Assembly (NCBI RefSeq): GCF_014489075.1
Contig: NZ_JACTGR010000008.1
Coordinates: forward strand, 86,217 to 150,216
Length of the DNA stretch: 64,000 nucleotides
Reading direction: 5' to 3'
From: Sphingomonas sp. JC676
Lineage (GTDB): Bacteria; Pseudomonadota; Alphaproteobacteria; Sphingomonadales; Sphingomonadaceae
A model generated the notes under the pieces. It was not told the DNA's origin. It saw nothing but the letters and a program-made list of their open reading frames with translations, and made no database searches. Below, piece after piece: positions 8,211 through 17,300 of this stretch; the stretch's first letter is position 1, and each line of letters starts with the position of its first letter. The position numbers and the translations under genes were made by a program.

Positions 8211-10835
8211 ATGTCAGATAAATTTTCGCTTCTGAGCACGGCTGCGTTCCTCGCGGTGGCGATCGGGTCACCGGCCCTCGCGCAGGAAGCGGCCCCTGCC
8301 GCAGCTCCCGCCGGGCAGGACGCGCAGTCGGTCGACGATCAGACCGCCGACGAGATCGTCGTCACCGGGCTTCGCGGTTCGCTGAGCAATGCGGCCAACC
8401 TCAAGCGCAGCTCGAACCAGATCCAGGATTCGATCGTCGCCGAAGATATCGGCAAGCTTCCCGACACCAACATCGCCGAGCTGCTGCAGCGGATTCCGGG
8501 CGTCCAGATCGCCCGCAACACGCGCGGCGAGGGCAATGGCTATGTCGTTCACGGCCTGAAGCAGGTGATGACCACTGTGAACGGGCGCCAGCTCTTCACC
8601 GTGACGAACCGCACCGCGACGTTGCTCGATTTCTCGGCCGACATCCTGTCGGGCCTCGACGTCTACAAGACCGCGACCGCCGACCAGATCGAAGGCGGCC
8701 TTGGCGGGCTGATCAACGTTCACATGGCGCGGCCGTTCGACTTTGACGGCTTCCACATCGCCGCGACCGGCGCCGCGGCCTATAGCGATTTTCAGAACAA
8801 GATCTCGCCGCGGCTTTCAGGAGTTGTCAGCGACCGATTCGAGACCGGCGCGGGCGAAATCGGCGTGCTGATCGGTGGCCAGTTCGAGCGCGTCTATTCG
8901 GGCGGCTATCAGGTCTCGACCAACGCCTATACCAACACCACCAGCCTCTACGACCGCGACGGTGACGGCACATTCAACGTCACTCCCGCGGACTCCGGCG
9001 ACACCGTCCAGATCCCGAGCCAGGTCCGCCCGCGCTACGAGACCGGCAACCGTGTCCGCTCGACGATCTACGGCGCGGTGCAATGGGCGCCCTCCTCGGA
9101 TCTCACGATCCATGCCGACGTGACCCAGAGCCATTCGGGCGGCCACAGCTTCACCCAGCAGCTCTCGGTGCAGACCGATGGCGCGACGCGCGGCACGCCT
9201 TCCTCGTTCGTCTACAAGGACGCCCCGAACGGCAACGTTCCTGACAGCTACACGCTCACCAATGCGGTGGTGCGCTCGGTCACCGGTGCCTCCGACAATC
9301 CCTATGACACGCTGTCTGTGGGCGTCGGCTTTGATTGGCATTCCGGTCCCTTCAAGCTGTCGGGCGAAGCCGCCTATATCGACAGCTCCGGCCCGTTCTA
9401 TTCGCGCAGCATCGCGATCCAGACCCGCGCGCCGACCGCCACGATCGATCTTTCCGGACGCACGCCGACGGTCGCGGTGAGCGGCGTCGATCTGACCGCG
9501 GCGAGCAGCTATACCGGCTCGGTCACCTATTCGGACCTCGGCCAGCAGAGCATCGGCCGCGAGCCCTCGTTCCGACTCGACGGCACGTACGAGCTGAACG
9601 GGCCGATCACGTCTCTGCAGGTCGGCATGCGCTACGCGCGCCACCGCGCGATCAACGACGTCTACAGCATCGGGCCGACGGTGACGCTGACCCAGCCGAT
9701 CGGGTCGGTGACGCAGCTGACGCCGAACGACCTGTTCACCAACCAGGATGTGCCGATCAACCAGTGGCTGGCGATCCAGAGCCGCTACATCATGAATCAG
9801 GATCAGACCCGCGCGCTCGCCGGTGTCTCGGCAGTCGATCAGCCCTATCCGCTGACCAACCACTACGACTATCTCGAGAATGTCTGGGCGGTCTATGGCC
9901 AGGCCAATTTCGCGTTCAACCTGGGTCTGCCGATCGACGGTAATCTCGGCCTGCGTTACGTTAGCACCAAGAACCACCAGAGCGTGTACGACGCCACGCT
10001 GCGCCCTGTCTCGGGCGAGGCGAGCTACAACAACTGGCTGCCAAGCGTGAACATCCGCGCGAAGTTCACCGACAATCTGTTCCTGCGCCTGGCCTATTCG
10101 AAGGCGATCACGCGACCGGACTTCGGCAACCTCTCGCCGGCTTTGGTGCTGAACCAGCTCCAGCTCACCGGCAGCGGTGGCAATCCGGACCTGCAGCCGA
10201 CCAAGGCGAACCAGTATGACGCCTCGCTTGAATATTATTTCGGGAAATCGAACTACATCGCCGGGTCGCTGTTCCAGAAGGACGTGACCGGTTTCGTCCA
10301 GAAATTCTCGGTCAACGAGACGATCAACGGACAGGTCTATTCGATCAGCCGGCCGCGCAACACCGGCTCGGGCACGATCAAGGGCTTCGAGGTCACCTAT
10401 CAGCAGTTTTTCGATTTCCTGCCCAGCTTTCTGAGCGGCCTCGGCTTCCAGGGCAACTACACCTATGTCGACAGCGCGCTGCCGGTAGTGGGGCAGTCGA
10501 TAACGGTGCCTGCGGATCTGCTCTCCAAATATTCGTACAACCTGACCGCGATCTACGAAAAGGGGCCGATCTCGCTGCACGCCTCGTACAACTGGCGGTC
10601 GAAGAGCGTGCAAACCAACTTCGCCGACAATTTCAGCCGCACCCTGTGGAACGCCCCGCAGCAATCGCTCGACTTTTCGTTGACGTACAACCTCAACAAG
10701 CATGTCTCGCTGAAGTTCGACGCTACGAACCTGACCTCGGCGTATCAGTATCAATATTACGGCACGCCGGACATTCCGACCGTGGCGAACCAGCTCGACC
10801 GAGCCTATCAACTGGGCGTGCACGTCAACTTCTGA
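8211..10835 (+). CDS. TonB-dependent outer-membrane receptor for glycan fragments
   Basis: An 874-residue receptor with a signal peptide ending near ALAQ (about residue 25), a low-complexity Ala/Pro linker, a TonB box-like DEIVVTGLRGS, and a plug domain (SIVAEDIGKLPDTNIAELLQ, IPGVQIAR). A 22-strand barrel ends in an aromatic residue (GVHVNF). Typical barrel blocks such as YSKAITRPDFGNLSP and GNPDLQPTKANQYDASLEYYF are present. GGGAGAGGG precedes the ATG at 8211. In sphingomonads such receptors import oligosaccharides released at the surface. Its place between the GH2 and CE15 genes makes it the uptake port of this locus. A strong terminator follows. Confidence 0.93.
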   Translation: MSDKFSLLSTAAFLAVAIGSPALAQEAAPAAAPAGQDAQSVDDQTADEIVVTGLRGSLSNAANLKRSSNQIQDSIVAEDIGKLPDTNIAELLQRIPGVQIARNTRGEGNGYVVHGLKQVMTTVNGRQLFTVTNRTATLLDFSADILSGLDVYKTATADQIEGGLGGLINVHMARPFDFDGFHIAATGAAAYSDFQNKISPRLSGVVSDRFETGAGEIGVLIGGQFERVYSGGYQVSTNAYTNTTSLYDRDGDGTFNVTPADSGDTVQIPSQVRPRYETGNRVRSTIYGAVQWAPSSDLTIHADVTQSHSGGHSFTQQLSVQTDGATRGTPSSFVYKDAPNGNVPDSYTLTNAVVRSVTGASDNPYDTLSVGVGFDWHSGPFKLSGEAAYIDSSGPFYSRSIAIQTRAPTATIDLSGRTPTVAVSGVDLTAASSYTGSVTYSDLGQQSIGREPSFRLDGTYELNGPITSLQVGMRYARHRAINDVYSIGPTVTLTQPIGSVTQLTPNDLFTNQDVPINQWLAIQSRYIMNQDQTRALAGVSAVDQPYPLTNHYDYLENVWAVYGQANFAFNLGLPIDGNLGLRYVSTKNHQSVYDATLRPVSGEASYNNWLPSVNIRAKFTDNLFLRLAYSKAITRPDFGNLSPALVLNQLQLTGSGGNPDLQPTKANQYDASLEYYFGKSNYIAGSLFQKDVTGFVQKFSVNETINGQVYSISRPRNTGSGTIKGFEVTYQQFFDFLPSFLSGLGFQGNYTYVDSALPVVGQSITVPADLLSKYSYNLTAIYEKGPISLHASYNWRSKSVQTNFADNFSRTLWNAPQQSLDFSLTYNLNKHVSLKFDATNLTSAYQYQYYGTPDIPTVANQLDRAYQLGVHVNF

Positions 10836-10856
10836 ACGGAACAACAGCGAAAAGGG

Positions 10857-10890
10857 AAGGGCCGGGAGTGGAGACGCTTCCGGCCCTTTT
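10857..10890 (+). terminator. Rho-independent terminator after TonB receptor
   Basis: A nine to ten base-pair stem (AAGGGCCGG pairing with CCGGCCCTT) encloses a 14-nt loop and runs into TTTT, 22 bp after the receptor stop. The CE15 start codon follows only 3 bp later, so the hairpin also separates expression of the two genes. Confidence 0.8.
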
Positions 10891-10893
10891 GTC

Positions 10894-12162
10894 ATGATGC
10901 GCAAGACGGCTCTCTTCCTCGCGGCGCTTGCTGCGCTCCATGTCGCGCCAGCCCGGGCCCAGCTCGACGGCAATTTCGTCGAGGCGCAGGTCGCGCCCTA
11001 TCGCCTGCCCGATCCGCTGGTGATGGGCGATGGGACGGCGGTGCGCACGGCGCAGCAATGGTGGAAGCTCCGCCGGCCCGAGCTGGTGGGGCTGTTCGAA
11101 CGCAATATCTACGGTATCAGTCCGGCCCGCCCGACGCATATGCGTTTCGTCGTCACGGAAACGAGCGCGAACGCGCTGGGCGGCATCGCCGTGCGCAAGC
11201 AGGTCACCATCTATCTCGACGGCACGTCCGGCGGGCCGCAAATGTCGGTGCTGATCTACCTGCCCGCGGGCGCGCGCGCGCCCATGCCGATGTTCGTGGG
11301 GCCGAACTTCCATGGCAACCAGTCGGTCTCCGCCGATCCCGAGATCGCGATCACCCCTAATTGGGTCACGCCGGCCGAAGGTATCAACAAGAACCGCGCG
11401 ACGCTGCATGCGCGGGGGACCGACGCCTCGGAATGGCCGATCGAACGGATTCTGAAAGCGGGCTATGGCGTCGCGACCTATTTCACCGGCGATCTCTATC
11501 CCGATGGCGACACCCAATATGCCCAGAGCATCCAGCCCTGGTACCGCACCAGCCCTTCGGCGCCCGACCATTGGGGGGCGGTGGCGACCTGGGCCTGGGG
11601 GCTGAGCCGCGTCTACGACTATCTGGCGACCGACCGGGCCGTCGACGCGAAGCGCGTCATCGTCATGGGTCATTCGCGCTACGGTAAGGCTGCGCTGTGG
11701 GCAGGCGCACGCGACACGCGCTTCGCCGCGGTGATCTCGAACGATTCCGGCGAGGGCGGGGCGTCGCTGTACCGCCGCAACTTCGGCGAGACGATCCGGG
11801 TGATGAACAATTACTGGTTCGCGCCGAACTACAAGACCTTTTCCGAGCGCGAGGCGGAGCTGCCGGTCGACGCCCACGAACTGATCGCGCTGGTGGCGCC
11901 GCGCCCGGTCTATATCGGAGCGGCGAGCGAGGATCTGTGGGCCGATCCGCTCGGTATGTTCCTCGCGGCCAAGGCGGCCGAACCCGTCTATCGCCTGCTC
12001 GGCGTCGAGGGGATGGCGGGGGACGCGATGCCGGCGCCGGGTCAGGCGATCCTGTCGCGAATATCCTATCATCTGCGCATGGGCCCCCACGGCATCACCG
12101 CTTGGGACTGGGACAATTACATCCGCTTCGCCAATCGCTTCCTGCCCCAACGGCCGCGTTGA
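10894..12162 (+). CDS. CE15 4-O-methyl-glucuronoyl methylesterase-type carbohydrate esterase
   Basis: A 422-residue secreted alpha/beta hydrolase with a short Sec signal (LFLAALAALHVAPARAQ). The CE15 signatures are clear: the nucleophile serine in GHSRYGKAALW (about residue 260), the catalytic acid region NDSGEGG, and the late histidine in MGPHGITAWDW. Blocks such as YGVATYFTGDLYPD and TWAWGLSRVYDYL are typical of bacterial CE15. These enzymes hydrolyse esters of (4-O-methyl) glucuronic acid in hemicellulose-lignin or similar glycans, and would free the glucuronate handled by the mannonate route. The start codon lies directly behind the receptor terminator, and there is no strong Shine-Dalgarno, so translation may be weak or the hairpin may act as an attenuator. 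Confidence 0.9.
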   Translation: MMRKTALFLAALAALHVAPARAQLDGNFVEAQVAPYRLPDPLVMGDGTAVRTAQQWWKLRRPELVGLFERNIYGISPARPTHMRFVVTETSANALGGIAVRKQVTIYLDGTSGGPQMSVLIYLPAGARAPMPMFVGPNFHGNQSVSADPEIAITPNWVTPAEGINKNRATLHARGTDASEWPIERILKAGYGVATYFTGDLYPDGDTQYAQSIQPWYRTSPSAPDHWGAVATWAWGLSRVYDYLATDRAVDAKRVIVMGHSRYGKAALWAGARDTRFAAVISNDSGEGGASLYRRNFGETIRVMNNYWFAPNYKTFSEREAELPVDAHELIALVAPRPVYIGAASEDLWADPLGMFLAAKAAEPVYRLLGVEGMAGDAMPAPGQAILSRISYHLRMGPHGITAWDWDNYIRFANRFLPQRPR

Positions 12163-12286
12163 CACTAACCTGTAAGACAGCCAAGTTGGCGCTTGCTGAA
12201 CCAGCCGGGCGACATCGCAGGTGCGGGCCGACATCATCATGCGGCGCCAAAGGCCGCGTCCGATTTGTAGAAAAATGGAGAGAGAA

Positions 12287-14947
12287 ATGGGGTTCGCGCG
12301 GTCTTGGCTGGTTCCGGCGCTGCTAGCTTGCGCGATATTGGTGTTGGCTACCACGCATGCGTTTGCCGCTCCCGGCCGGAGCGAGATCGCGTTGGCCGAG
12401 GGCTGGCGCTTCCATCTCGGTGCCGTGCAGGGCGATGCCACCTCGGCATCGTTCGACGATAGCGCCTGGGAGCGCGTGCGGGTGCCGCACACCTGGAACA
12501 AGGTGGGCAATTATGGCGAGAGCCGCCGCGCCGATGCCAACGTTACCCGCGGCGTTGGATGGTATCGGCTCAAGTTTCAGGCACCTCAGGCCGATGCCGG
12601 AAAGCGCTTCTATCTCCAGTTCGACGCAGCGAGCATCGTCGCCGAGGTGTGGCTCAATGGCCGCAAGCTCGGCGGGCATGCGGGCGCGTTCAGCCGCTTC
12701 CGGCTCGATGCCACCACCGCGGTCCACCGGGGCAGCGAAAATGTGCTGACCGTCAAGGTCGACAATTCCAAGCCCGAGCCCGGTAGCATCACTGAGTTCG
12801 TTGTGCCGATCTCGGGTGATTTCTTCATGTATGGCGGGCTCTATCGCCCGGCCGCTTTGATCGTGACCGGGGCCGCGCATGTCGACTTGCTCGATTCCGG
12901 CGGGCCCGGCATCTACAACCATGTCACCAGCCTGACCGACGCCCGCGCCGGCGTCGCCGTGCTCACCCGCCTGCGCAATGAAGCAGCGTCCGCGGCGAAT
13001 CTCACCGTGCGCACGACGGTGGCCGATGCCTCGGGCAAGCAAGTCGCGCGGCAGGAGCAGCGCGTGCGTCTCGCCGCCGGAACTTCGGGCGAGAGCCGCG
13101 CCGATCTCGCCATCACTTCGCCACACCGCTGGAACGGCACCACTGATCCCTATCTCTACCGCACCACCGTCGAGGTGATCGACGCGAGGGGGGCGGTGCT
13201 CGATCGCGTGGTGCAGCCGCTCGGGCTGCGGACCGTCGCGATCGATCCGAACCGCGGCTTCATCCTCAACGGCAAGCCGCTGCGCCTCAACGGCGTCACC
13301 CGCCACCAGGATCGGCAGGACAAAGGCTGGGCGCTCTCGAACGCCGATCATGCCGAGGACATGGCGCTGATCCGCGAGATGGGCGCGAACAGCGTGCGGC
13401 TGTCGCACTACAACCACGCCGAGCCCTTCTACGACCTGGCCGACAAGGGCGGCGTGATCCTCTGGGCCGAGCTGGGCCTGGTCAACCTCGCCTCGATCCC
13501 GGGCAAGGCCGATACGCCCCCGGAGATGAAGGCGAGCGCGGAGCAGCAGCTCGTCGAGCTGATCCGCCAGAACTACAACCACCCCTCGGTCGGCGTCTGG
13601 TCGATCGGCAACGAGATCACCAACTGGGCGTCCAAGGGCATCACGCCCTCCAACGCGCAGCCGCTGATGAACGCGCTCGACGCGCTCGCGCATGCCGAGG
13701 ACCGCACGCGCCCGACCTCGATCGCAGTATGCTGCGAGACGCTGCCGGGGCAAAAGGACGACGGCCGCGACACCACCTCGGGCACCGCTGACACGGTGGG
13801 ATACAACCATTATTTCGGCTGGTACGGTGCCGGGCGGGTCGACGATGCCGCGCGGTTTGCCGAGGTGATGCTGGGGCTGCACCAGATGCGTCCCAATCAG
13901 CCGGTGGGCGTGGGCGAATATGGCGCGGGCGGCGCGGTGACCCAGCACACAGACAATATCCGCGGCGGCAAGGTCGAGAGCATCGCCCGGCCCCAGCCGG
14001 AGGAATATGAGGCCGGGGTCCATGAGCTGGCCTGGAAGGGCATGGCGCCGCAGAATTTCCTCTGGGGCACCTATGTCTGGCAGATGTTCGACGCGACCAG
14101 CGACCTGCGCTTCGAAGGCGACAGCACCGACATCAACACCAAGGGGCTGGTGACCTTCGACCGCAAGATCCGGAAGGACGCCTTCTATTTCTACAAGGCG
14201 GCGTGGACGACCGCGCCGATGATCTACCTGACCAGCCGCCGCTATGTCGATCGCGCCTATCCGGTGGTCGATGTCCGGGCCTATAGCAACGCGGCGAAGG
14301 CCAGCCTGACGCTGAACGGCCGCGCGATCGGCAGCGTGGCCTGTGCCGACCATGTCTGCGCCTGGCCCGGCGTGCGGCTCGATCGCGGCGACAATGTCCT
14401 GGCGGCGAGCGTGGATGGTGCGAAGGATCAGATCACGTGGCGCTACAACGGCCCCGACCGTGCGCTGCATATCCGCGCGGGCACGCTGACGGGCGCGACG
14501 CTCGCCGACGGCACCCGCTACGGTTCGGACGACTTCTTCGATGGCGGCATCGGCGCCACACTCAACCCCTACAAATACGCGCTCTACGTGATGCCGAAGC
14601 CCGAAAAGGGCAGCCGGCAGGTGCTGGGCACCCAGCAGCCCGATCTCTACGCGGGCTGGCGTTCCGGCACGCGCTTCAGCTACGCGCTGCCGCTGCCCAA
14701 CGGCCGCTACAAGGTGACGCTGCATCTGTTCGAGCCGACCGAGACCGAGAAGGGCAAAAGGGTCTTCACCGTGGCGGCCGGTGGCGGCAAGCCGGTGACG
14801 GTCGACATCGTAGCGAAGGCCGGGGCGGGGATGACCGCGACCACGCTCGAGCTGCCTGCGACCGTCACCGACGGCACGCTGCGGCTCGATTTCGCGGGCA
14901 AGGCGGGCGAGGCTCTCGTCTCCGCGATCGACGTGGTGGGGCTCTGA
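12287..14947 (+). CDS. GH2 family glycoside hydrolase with malectin-like C-terminal domain
   Basis: An 886-residue secreted GH2 enzyme. The ATG at 12287 follows GGAGAG and opens a Sec signal ending near HAFAAPG. The jelly-roll domain carries RVPHTWNKVG and AEVWLNGRKLGGHAG. The TIM barrel holds GVTRHQDRQDKGWAL, the acid/base in GVWSIGNEITNW (about residue 445) and the nucleophile in GVGEYGAGG (about 545), all in standard GH2 positions. The last 170 residues form a malectin/carbohydrate-binding-like domain (PNGRYKVTLHLFEPTE). It is more compact than the first GH2 of the locus and retains the HQD block common in beta-galactosidases and glucuronidases. The substrate is not determined. It ends 100 bp before the convergent L-lactate dehydrogenase gene. 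Confidence 0.88.
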   Translation: MGFARSWLVPALLACAILVLATTHAFAAPGRSEIALAEGWRFHLGAVQGDATSASFDDSAWERVRVPHTWNKVGNYGESRRADANVTRGVGWYRLKFQAPQADAGKRFYLQFDAASIVAEVWLNGRKLGGHAGAFSRFRLDATTAVHRGSENVLTVKVDNSKPEPGSITEFVVPISGDFFMYGGLYRPAALIVTGAAHVDLLDSGGPGIYNHVTSLTDARAGVAVLTRLRNEAASAANLTVRTTVADASGKQVARQEQRVRLAAGTSGESRADLAITSPHRWNGTTDPYLYRTTVEVIDARGAVLDRVVQPLGLRTVAIDPNRGFILNGKPLRLNGVTRHQDRQDKGWALSNADHAEDMALIREMGANSVRLSHYNHAEPFYDLADKGGVILWAELGLVNLASIPGKADTPPEMKASAEQQLVELIRQNYNHPSVGVWSIGNEITNWASKGITPSNAQPLMNALDALAHAEDRTRPTSIAVCCETLPGQKDDGRDTTSGTADTVGYNHYFGWYGAGRVDDAARFAEVMLGLHQMRPNQPVGVGEYGAGGAVTQHTDNIRGGKVESIARPQPEEYEAGVHELAWKGMAPQNFLWGTYVWQMFDATSDLRFEGDSTDINTKGLVTFDRKIRKDAFYFYKAAWTTAPMIYLTSRRYVDRAYPVVDVRAYSNAAKASLTLNGRAIGSVACADHVCAWPGVRLDRGDNVLAASVDGAKDQITWRYNGPDRALHIRAGTLTGATLADGTRYGSDDFFDGGIGATLNPYKYALYVMPKPEKGSRQVLGTQQPDLYAGWRSGTRFSYALPLPNGRYKVTLHLFEPTETEKGKRVFTVAAGGGKPVTVDIVAKAGAGMTATTLELPATVTDGTLRLDFAGKAGEALVSAIDVVGL

Positions 14948-14966
14948 TTCCTTGCGATACCGGGTA

Positions 14967-15043
14967 CCTTGCGAAAGCAGGGGGCCAGGGTACCGGACGA
15001 TCCGATCGTGACTCCAGTGCTCCTGCTTTCGCAGGAACACTGG
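14967..15043. repeat. REP-like palindromic element between convergent genes
   Basis: A hairpin at 15014-15043 pairs CCAGTG-TCCTGC with GCAGGA-CACTGG around a TTTC loop with one mismatch. Upstream at 14969 lies an inverted partial copy (TTGCGAAAGCAGG). The same core recurs as a paired element at 63231-63307. It separates the convergent GH2 and L-lactate dehydrogenase genes and could terminate both transcripts. Confidence 0.7.
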
Positions 15044-15046
15044 TGA

Positions 15047-16177
15047 TCAATCCAGCAGCGAGCGGTTGATCTCGGCGATGCTGCGCGCGCCGGTGAGCGT
15101 CATCGCCACCTTCATCTCCTTGGCGATCAGGTCGAGCAGCAGCGTCACGCCGGCCTCGCCGCGGGCGGCCATCGCGTAGAGCCAGGCACGGCCGAGCAGC
15201 ACGCCCTCAGCGCCGAGCGCGAGCATGCGCACCACGTCGAGCCCCGAGCGCACGCCCGAATCCGCCAGCACGGTGAGCCGATCGCCCACCGCCTCGACGA
15301 TGCCGGGGAGCGCGCGTGCCGAGGAGCGCACCCCGTCGAGCTGGCGGCCGCCATGGTTCGAGACAACGATGCCGTCGGCGCCGATCGCGGCGGCCTCGCG
15401 CGCGTCGGCGGGATCGAGGATGCCCTTGATGATCAGGGGACCCTTCCATTCGGAGCGGATCCAGTCGAGGTCGGACCAGGTGATCGACGGATCAAAATTG
15501 GAACCGAGCCAGCCCATGTAATCGTTCATGCCGCTCGCCTTGCCAAGCATTGGCTCTAGATTGCCGAGGCGGTGCGGGCGACCGTTGAGGCCAACGTCCC
15601 AGGCCCATCCGGGCTTGCCGATCGCCTGGAGCATGCGGCGGAGCGCGGCATTGGGACCGGACATGCCCGAATGAGCGTCGCGATAGCGCGCGCCCGGCAC
15701 CGGCATGTCGACGGTGAACACCAGGGCCTCGGCGCCCTGGTCGCGCGCGGTTGCGAGCAGGTCGCGCATGAAGGCGCGGTCGCGGATCACATAGAGCTGG
15801 AACCAGATCGGGCTTGGCACTGCGCGGGTGACTTCGCCGAGCGAGCAGATCGATACGGTCGAGAGGCAGAAGGGGATGCCCCCCGCCGATGCCGCGCGCG
15901 CCGCCTGCACCTCGCCGCGGCGACGGAACATGCCGCTGATCCCGACCGGCCCGAGCGCGACCGGGAGCGCCTGGCGCCGGCCGAATAAGGTGGTGGAAAG
16001 GTCGATCTCGGCCGCGCCGCTCAGCACGCGCTGGCGCAAGGCGATATCGGCAAGGTCGTCGACGTTGCGGCGGAGCGTTCGCTCGGCATAGGCGCCGCCA
16101 TCGGCATAATCGAACAGGAAGCGGGGCAGGCGCCGCCTGGCCGCTTCACGGAAATCGAGTGTCGAGGAGATGATCAT
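15047..16177 (-). CDS. lldD: FMN-dependent L-lactate dehydrogenase (LldD family)
   Basis: A 376-residue FMN-dependent alpha-hydroxy-acid dehydrogenase. Visible family features are DYADGGAYAERTLRRN at the N terminus, the FMN-binding LGPVGISGMF and PIWFQLYV, the active-site His/Arg in SNHGGRQLDG (about residue 270), and the phosphate-binding DSGVRSGLDVVRML. It oxidises L-lactate to pyruvate and passes electrons to the membrane quinone pool. L-lactate is an end product of the oxidative L-fucose route, which explains its place as the last gene of the fucose operon. Its ATG overlaps the mutarotase stop (ATGA), so the two are translationally coupled. Confidence 0.92.
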   Translation of the reverse strand: MIISSTLDFREAARRRLPRFLFDYADGGAYAERTLRRNVDDLADIALRQRVLSGAAEIDLSTTLFGRRQALPVALGPVGISGMFRRRGEVQAARAASAGGIPFCLSTVSICSLGEVTRAVPSPIWFQLYVIRDRAFMRDLLATARDQGAEALVFTVDMPVPGARYRDAHSGMSGPNAALRRMLQAIGKPGWAWDVGLNGRPHRLGNLEPMLGKASGMNDYMGWLGSNFDPSITWSDLDWIRSEWKGPLIIKGILDPADAREAAAIGADGIVVSNHGGRQLDGVRSSARALPGIVEAVGDRLTVLADSGVRSGLDVVRMLALGAEGVLLGRAWLYAMAARGEAGVTLLLDLIAKEMKVAMTLTGARSIAEINRSLLD

Positions 16178-16551
16178 TCGGGCGTGAGGCCCTTATGCTC
16201 GGTCAGGCGGAAGATCAGGTCCATCGGATACCAGCTGCCGTCGGGGCCGGCCGCGGGGATCGGCTGCTGGAACCGTTTCATGCGCTCGCTCCACAAGATC
16301 ACCGCGGGATTGGCGGCGTCCATCTTTGCCTTTTCTTCCTCCGAGAAGGAATCGTTCGCGTCGATGATCATGAACATGCGGTTCCCCGCACGATAGATCT
16401 CCATATTCTCGATGCCGGCGTCGCGGATCGACTGGGTTACTGCGGGGAAGGTGTTGCCCACCTGGTGCCAGCGCTCATATTCCGCGATCAGCTCGGCATC
16501 GTCGATCAGGTCGAGCGCGAGGCAGATGCGCCGGGTCTCCTTGGGGGTCAT
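16174..16551 (-). CDS. L-fucose / L-rhamnose mutarotase (RhaM family)
   Basis: A 125-residue small dimeric mutarotase of the RhaM/DUF718 family, with YERWHQVG, NMEIYRAGNRMFMIIDAN and a tail of paired tryptophan/tyrosine residues (ILWSERM, GSWYPMDLIF). Such enzymes interconvert the alpha and beta pyranose anomers of L-rhamnose or L-fucose. Xanthomonas has a homologue in its L-fucose cluster, and the neighbours here are the same pathway genes, so L-fucose is the likely substrate. It overlaps the SDR stop and the L-lactate dehydrogenase start by ATGA junctions on both sides. Confidence 0.88.
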   Translation of the reverse strand: MTPKETRRICLALDLIDDAELIAEYERWHQVGNTFPAVTQSIRDAGIENMEIYRAGNRMFMIIDANDSFSEEEKAKMDAANPAVILWSERMKRFQQPIPAAGPDGSWYPMDLIFRLTEHKGLTPE

Positions 16552-17279
16552 GCGTTGGTCCAGCCGCCGTCGATGATGTTGATCGTGCCGGTGGTGTAGG
16601 AGGAAAGGTCGCTGCCGAGATAGAGCGCGAGCTCGGCGATCTCGTTGCCCTTGCCGACCCGGCCCATGGGCTGGCGCGCGACGAAATCGGCACGCGCCTT
16701 GTCCGCGTCTCCGGTGGCGGCGAGGCGCTCGTCGAGCGAGGGCGACTGGACGGTGCCCGGGCAGATCGCGTTGCAGCGGATGCCCTGCGTCACATAATCG
16801 AGGGCGACAGACTTGGTGAGGCCGATCACCGCTGCCTTGGACGCGCCATAGACAAAGCGGTTGGCGACGCCGATCACCGATCCCGCGACCGACGACATGT
16901 TGACGATCGACCCGCCGCGGCGCGCGATCATGCCGGGCAGGAAGGCCCGGATCATCCGGTAGGCGGACTTGACGTTAAGATCGAACGAGAAGTCATAGTC
17001 CTTCTCGTCGGTCGTCAGGATCGTGCCGGCATGGACGAAGCCCGCGCAGTTGAACAGGATGTCGACCTCGCCGACCGTCTCGCCGAACGCGCGGATCGCG
17101 TCGCCGTCGAGCAGGTTCACGACATGGGTCTCGCAGCCCGCGAGCGTCGCCAGCGTCGCTTCGTTGATGTCGGCGGCGATGACCCGCGCGCCTTCACGCG
17201 CGAACAGTTCTGCGCTGGCGCGACCGATACCCTGGCCGGCGGCGGTGACCACGGCGATCTTGCCTTCGAGACGTCCCAT
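16548..17279 (-). CDS. 2-keto-3-deoxy-L-fuconate dehydrogenase (SDR)
   Basis: A 243-residue classical short-chain dehydrogenase: NAD-binding TAAGQGIG, FNCAG, catalytic Ser in NMSSVAGSV, and YGASK with Tyr/Lys. A DIN motif after beta-strand 2 points to NAD preference. From memory it resembles the Xanthomonas 2-keto-3-deoxy-L-fuconate 4-dehydrogenase group (related to BDH2), including the C terminus TTGTINIIDGGWTNA. The product would be 2,4-diketo-3-deoxy-L-fuconate. It is encoded between the L-fucose dehydrogenase and mutarotase genes. The hydrolase that should split its product into pyruvate and L-lactate is not in this window. Confidence 0.87.
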   Translation of the reverse strand: MGRLEGKIAVVTAAGQGIGRASAELFAREGARVIAADINEATLATLAGCETHVVNLLDGDAIRAFGETVGEVDILFNCAGFVHAGTILTTDEKDYDFSFDLNVKSAYRMIRAFLPGMIARRGGSIVNMSSVAGSVIGVANRFVYGASKAAVIGLTKSVALDYVTQGIRCNAICPGTVQSPSLDERLAATGDADKARADFVARQPMGRVGKGNEIAELALYLGSDLSSYTTGTINIIDGGWTNA

Positions 17280-17300
17280 TGGATGTACTTTCTTGTTCGT

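Noticed and set aside
8817..10973. A 718-codon minus-strand frame opposite the first TonB receptor
   Set aside because: Arg/Val/Asp-rich shadow without a start signal or motifs; the receptor is well supported.
12323..15040. A 905-codon open frame on the minus strand opposite the second GH2 gene
   Set aside because: It is a shadow of the high-GC GH2 gene. Its translation is Arg/Ala/His-rich, shows no domain motifs, and the GH2 motifs on the plus strand are intact.
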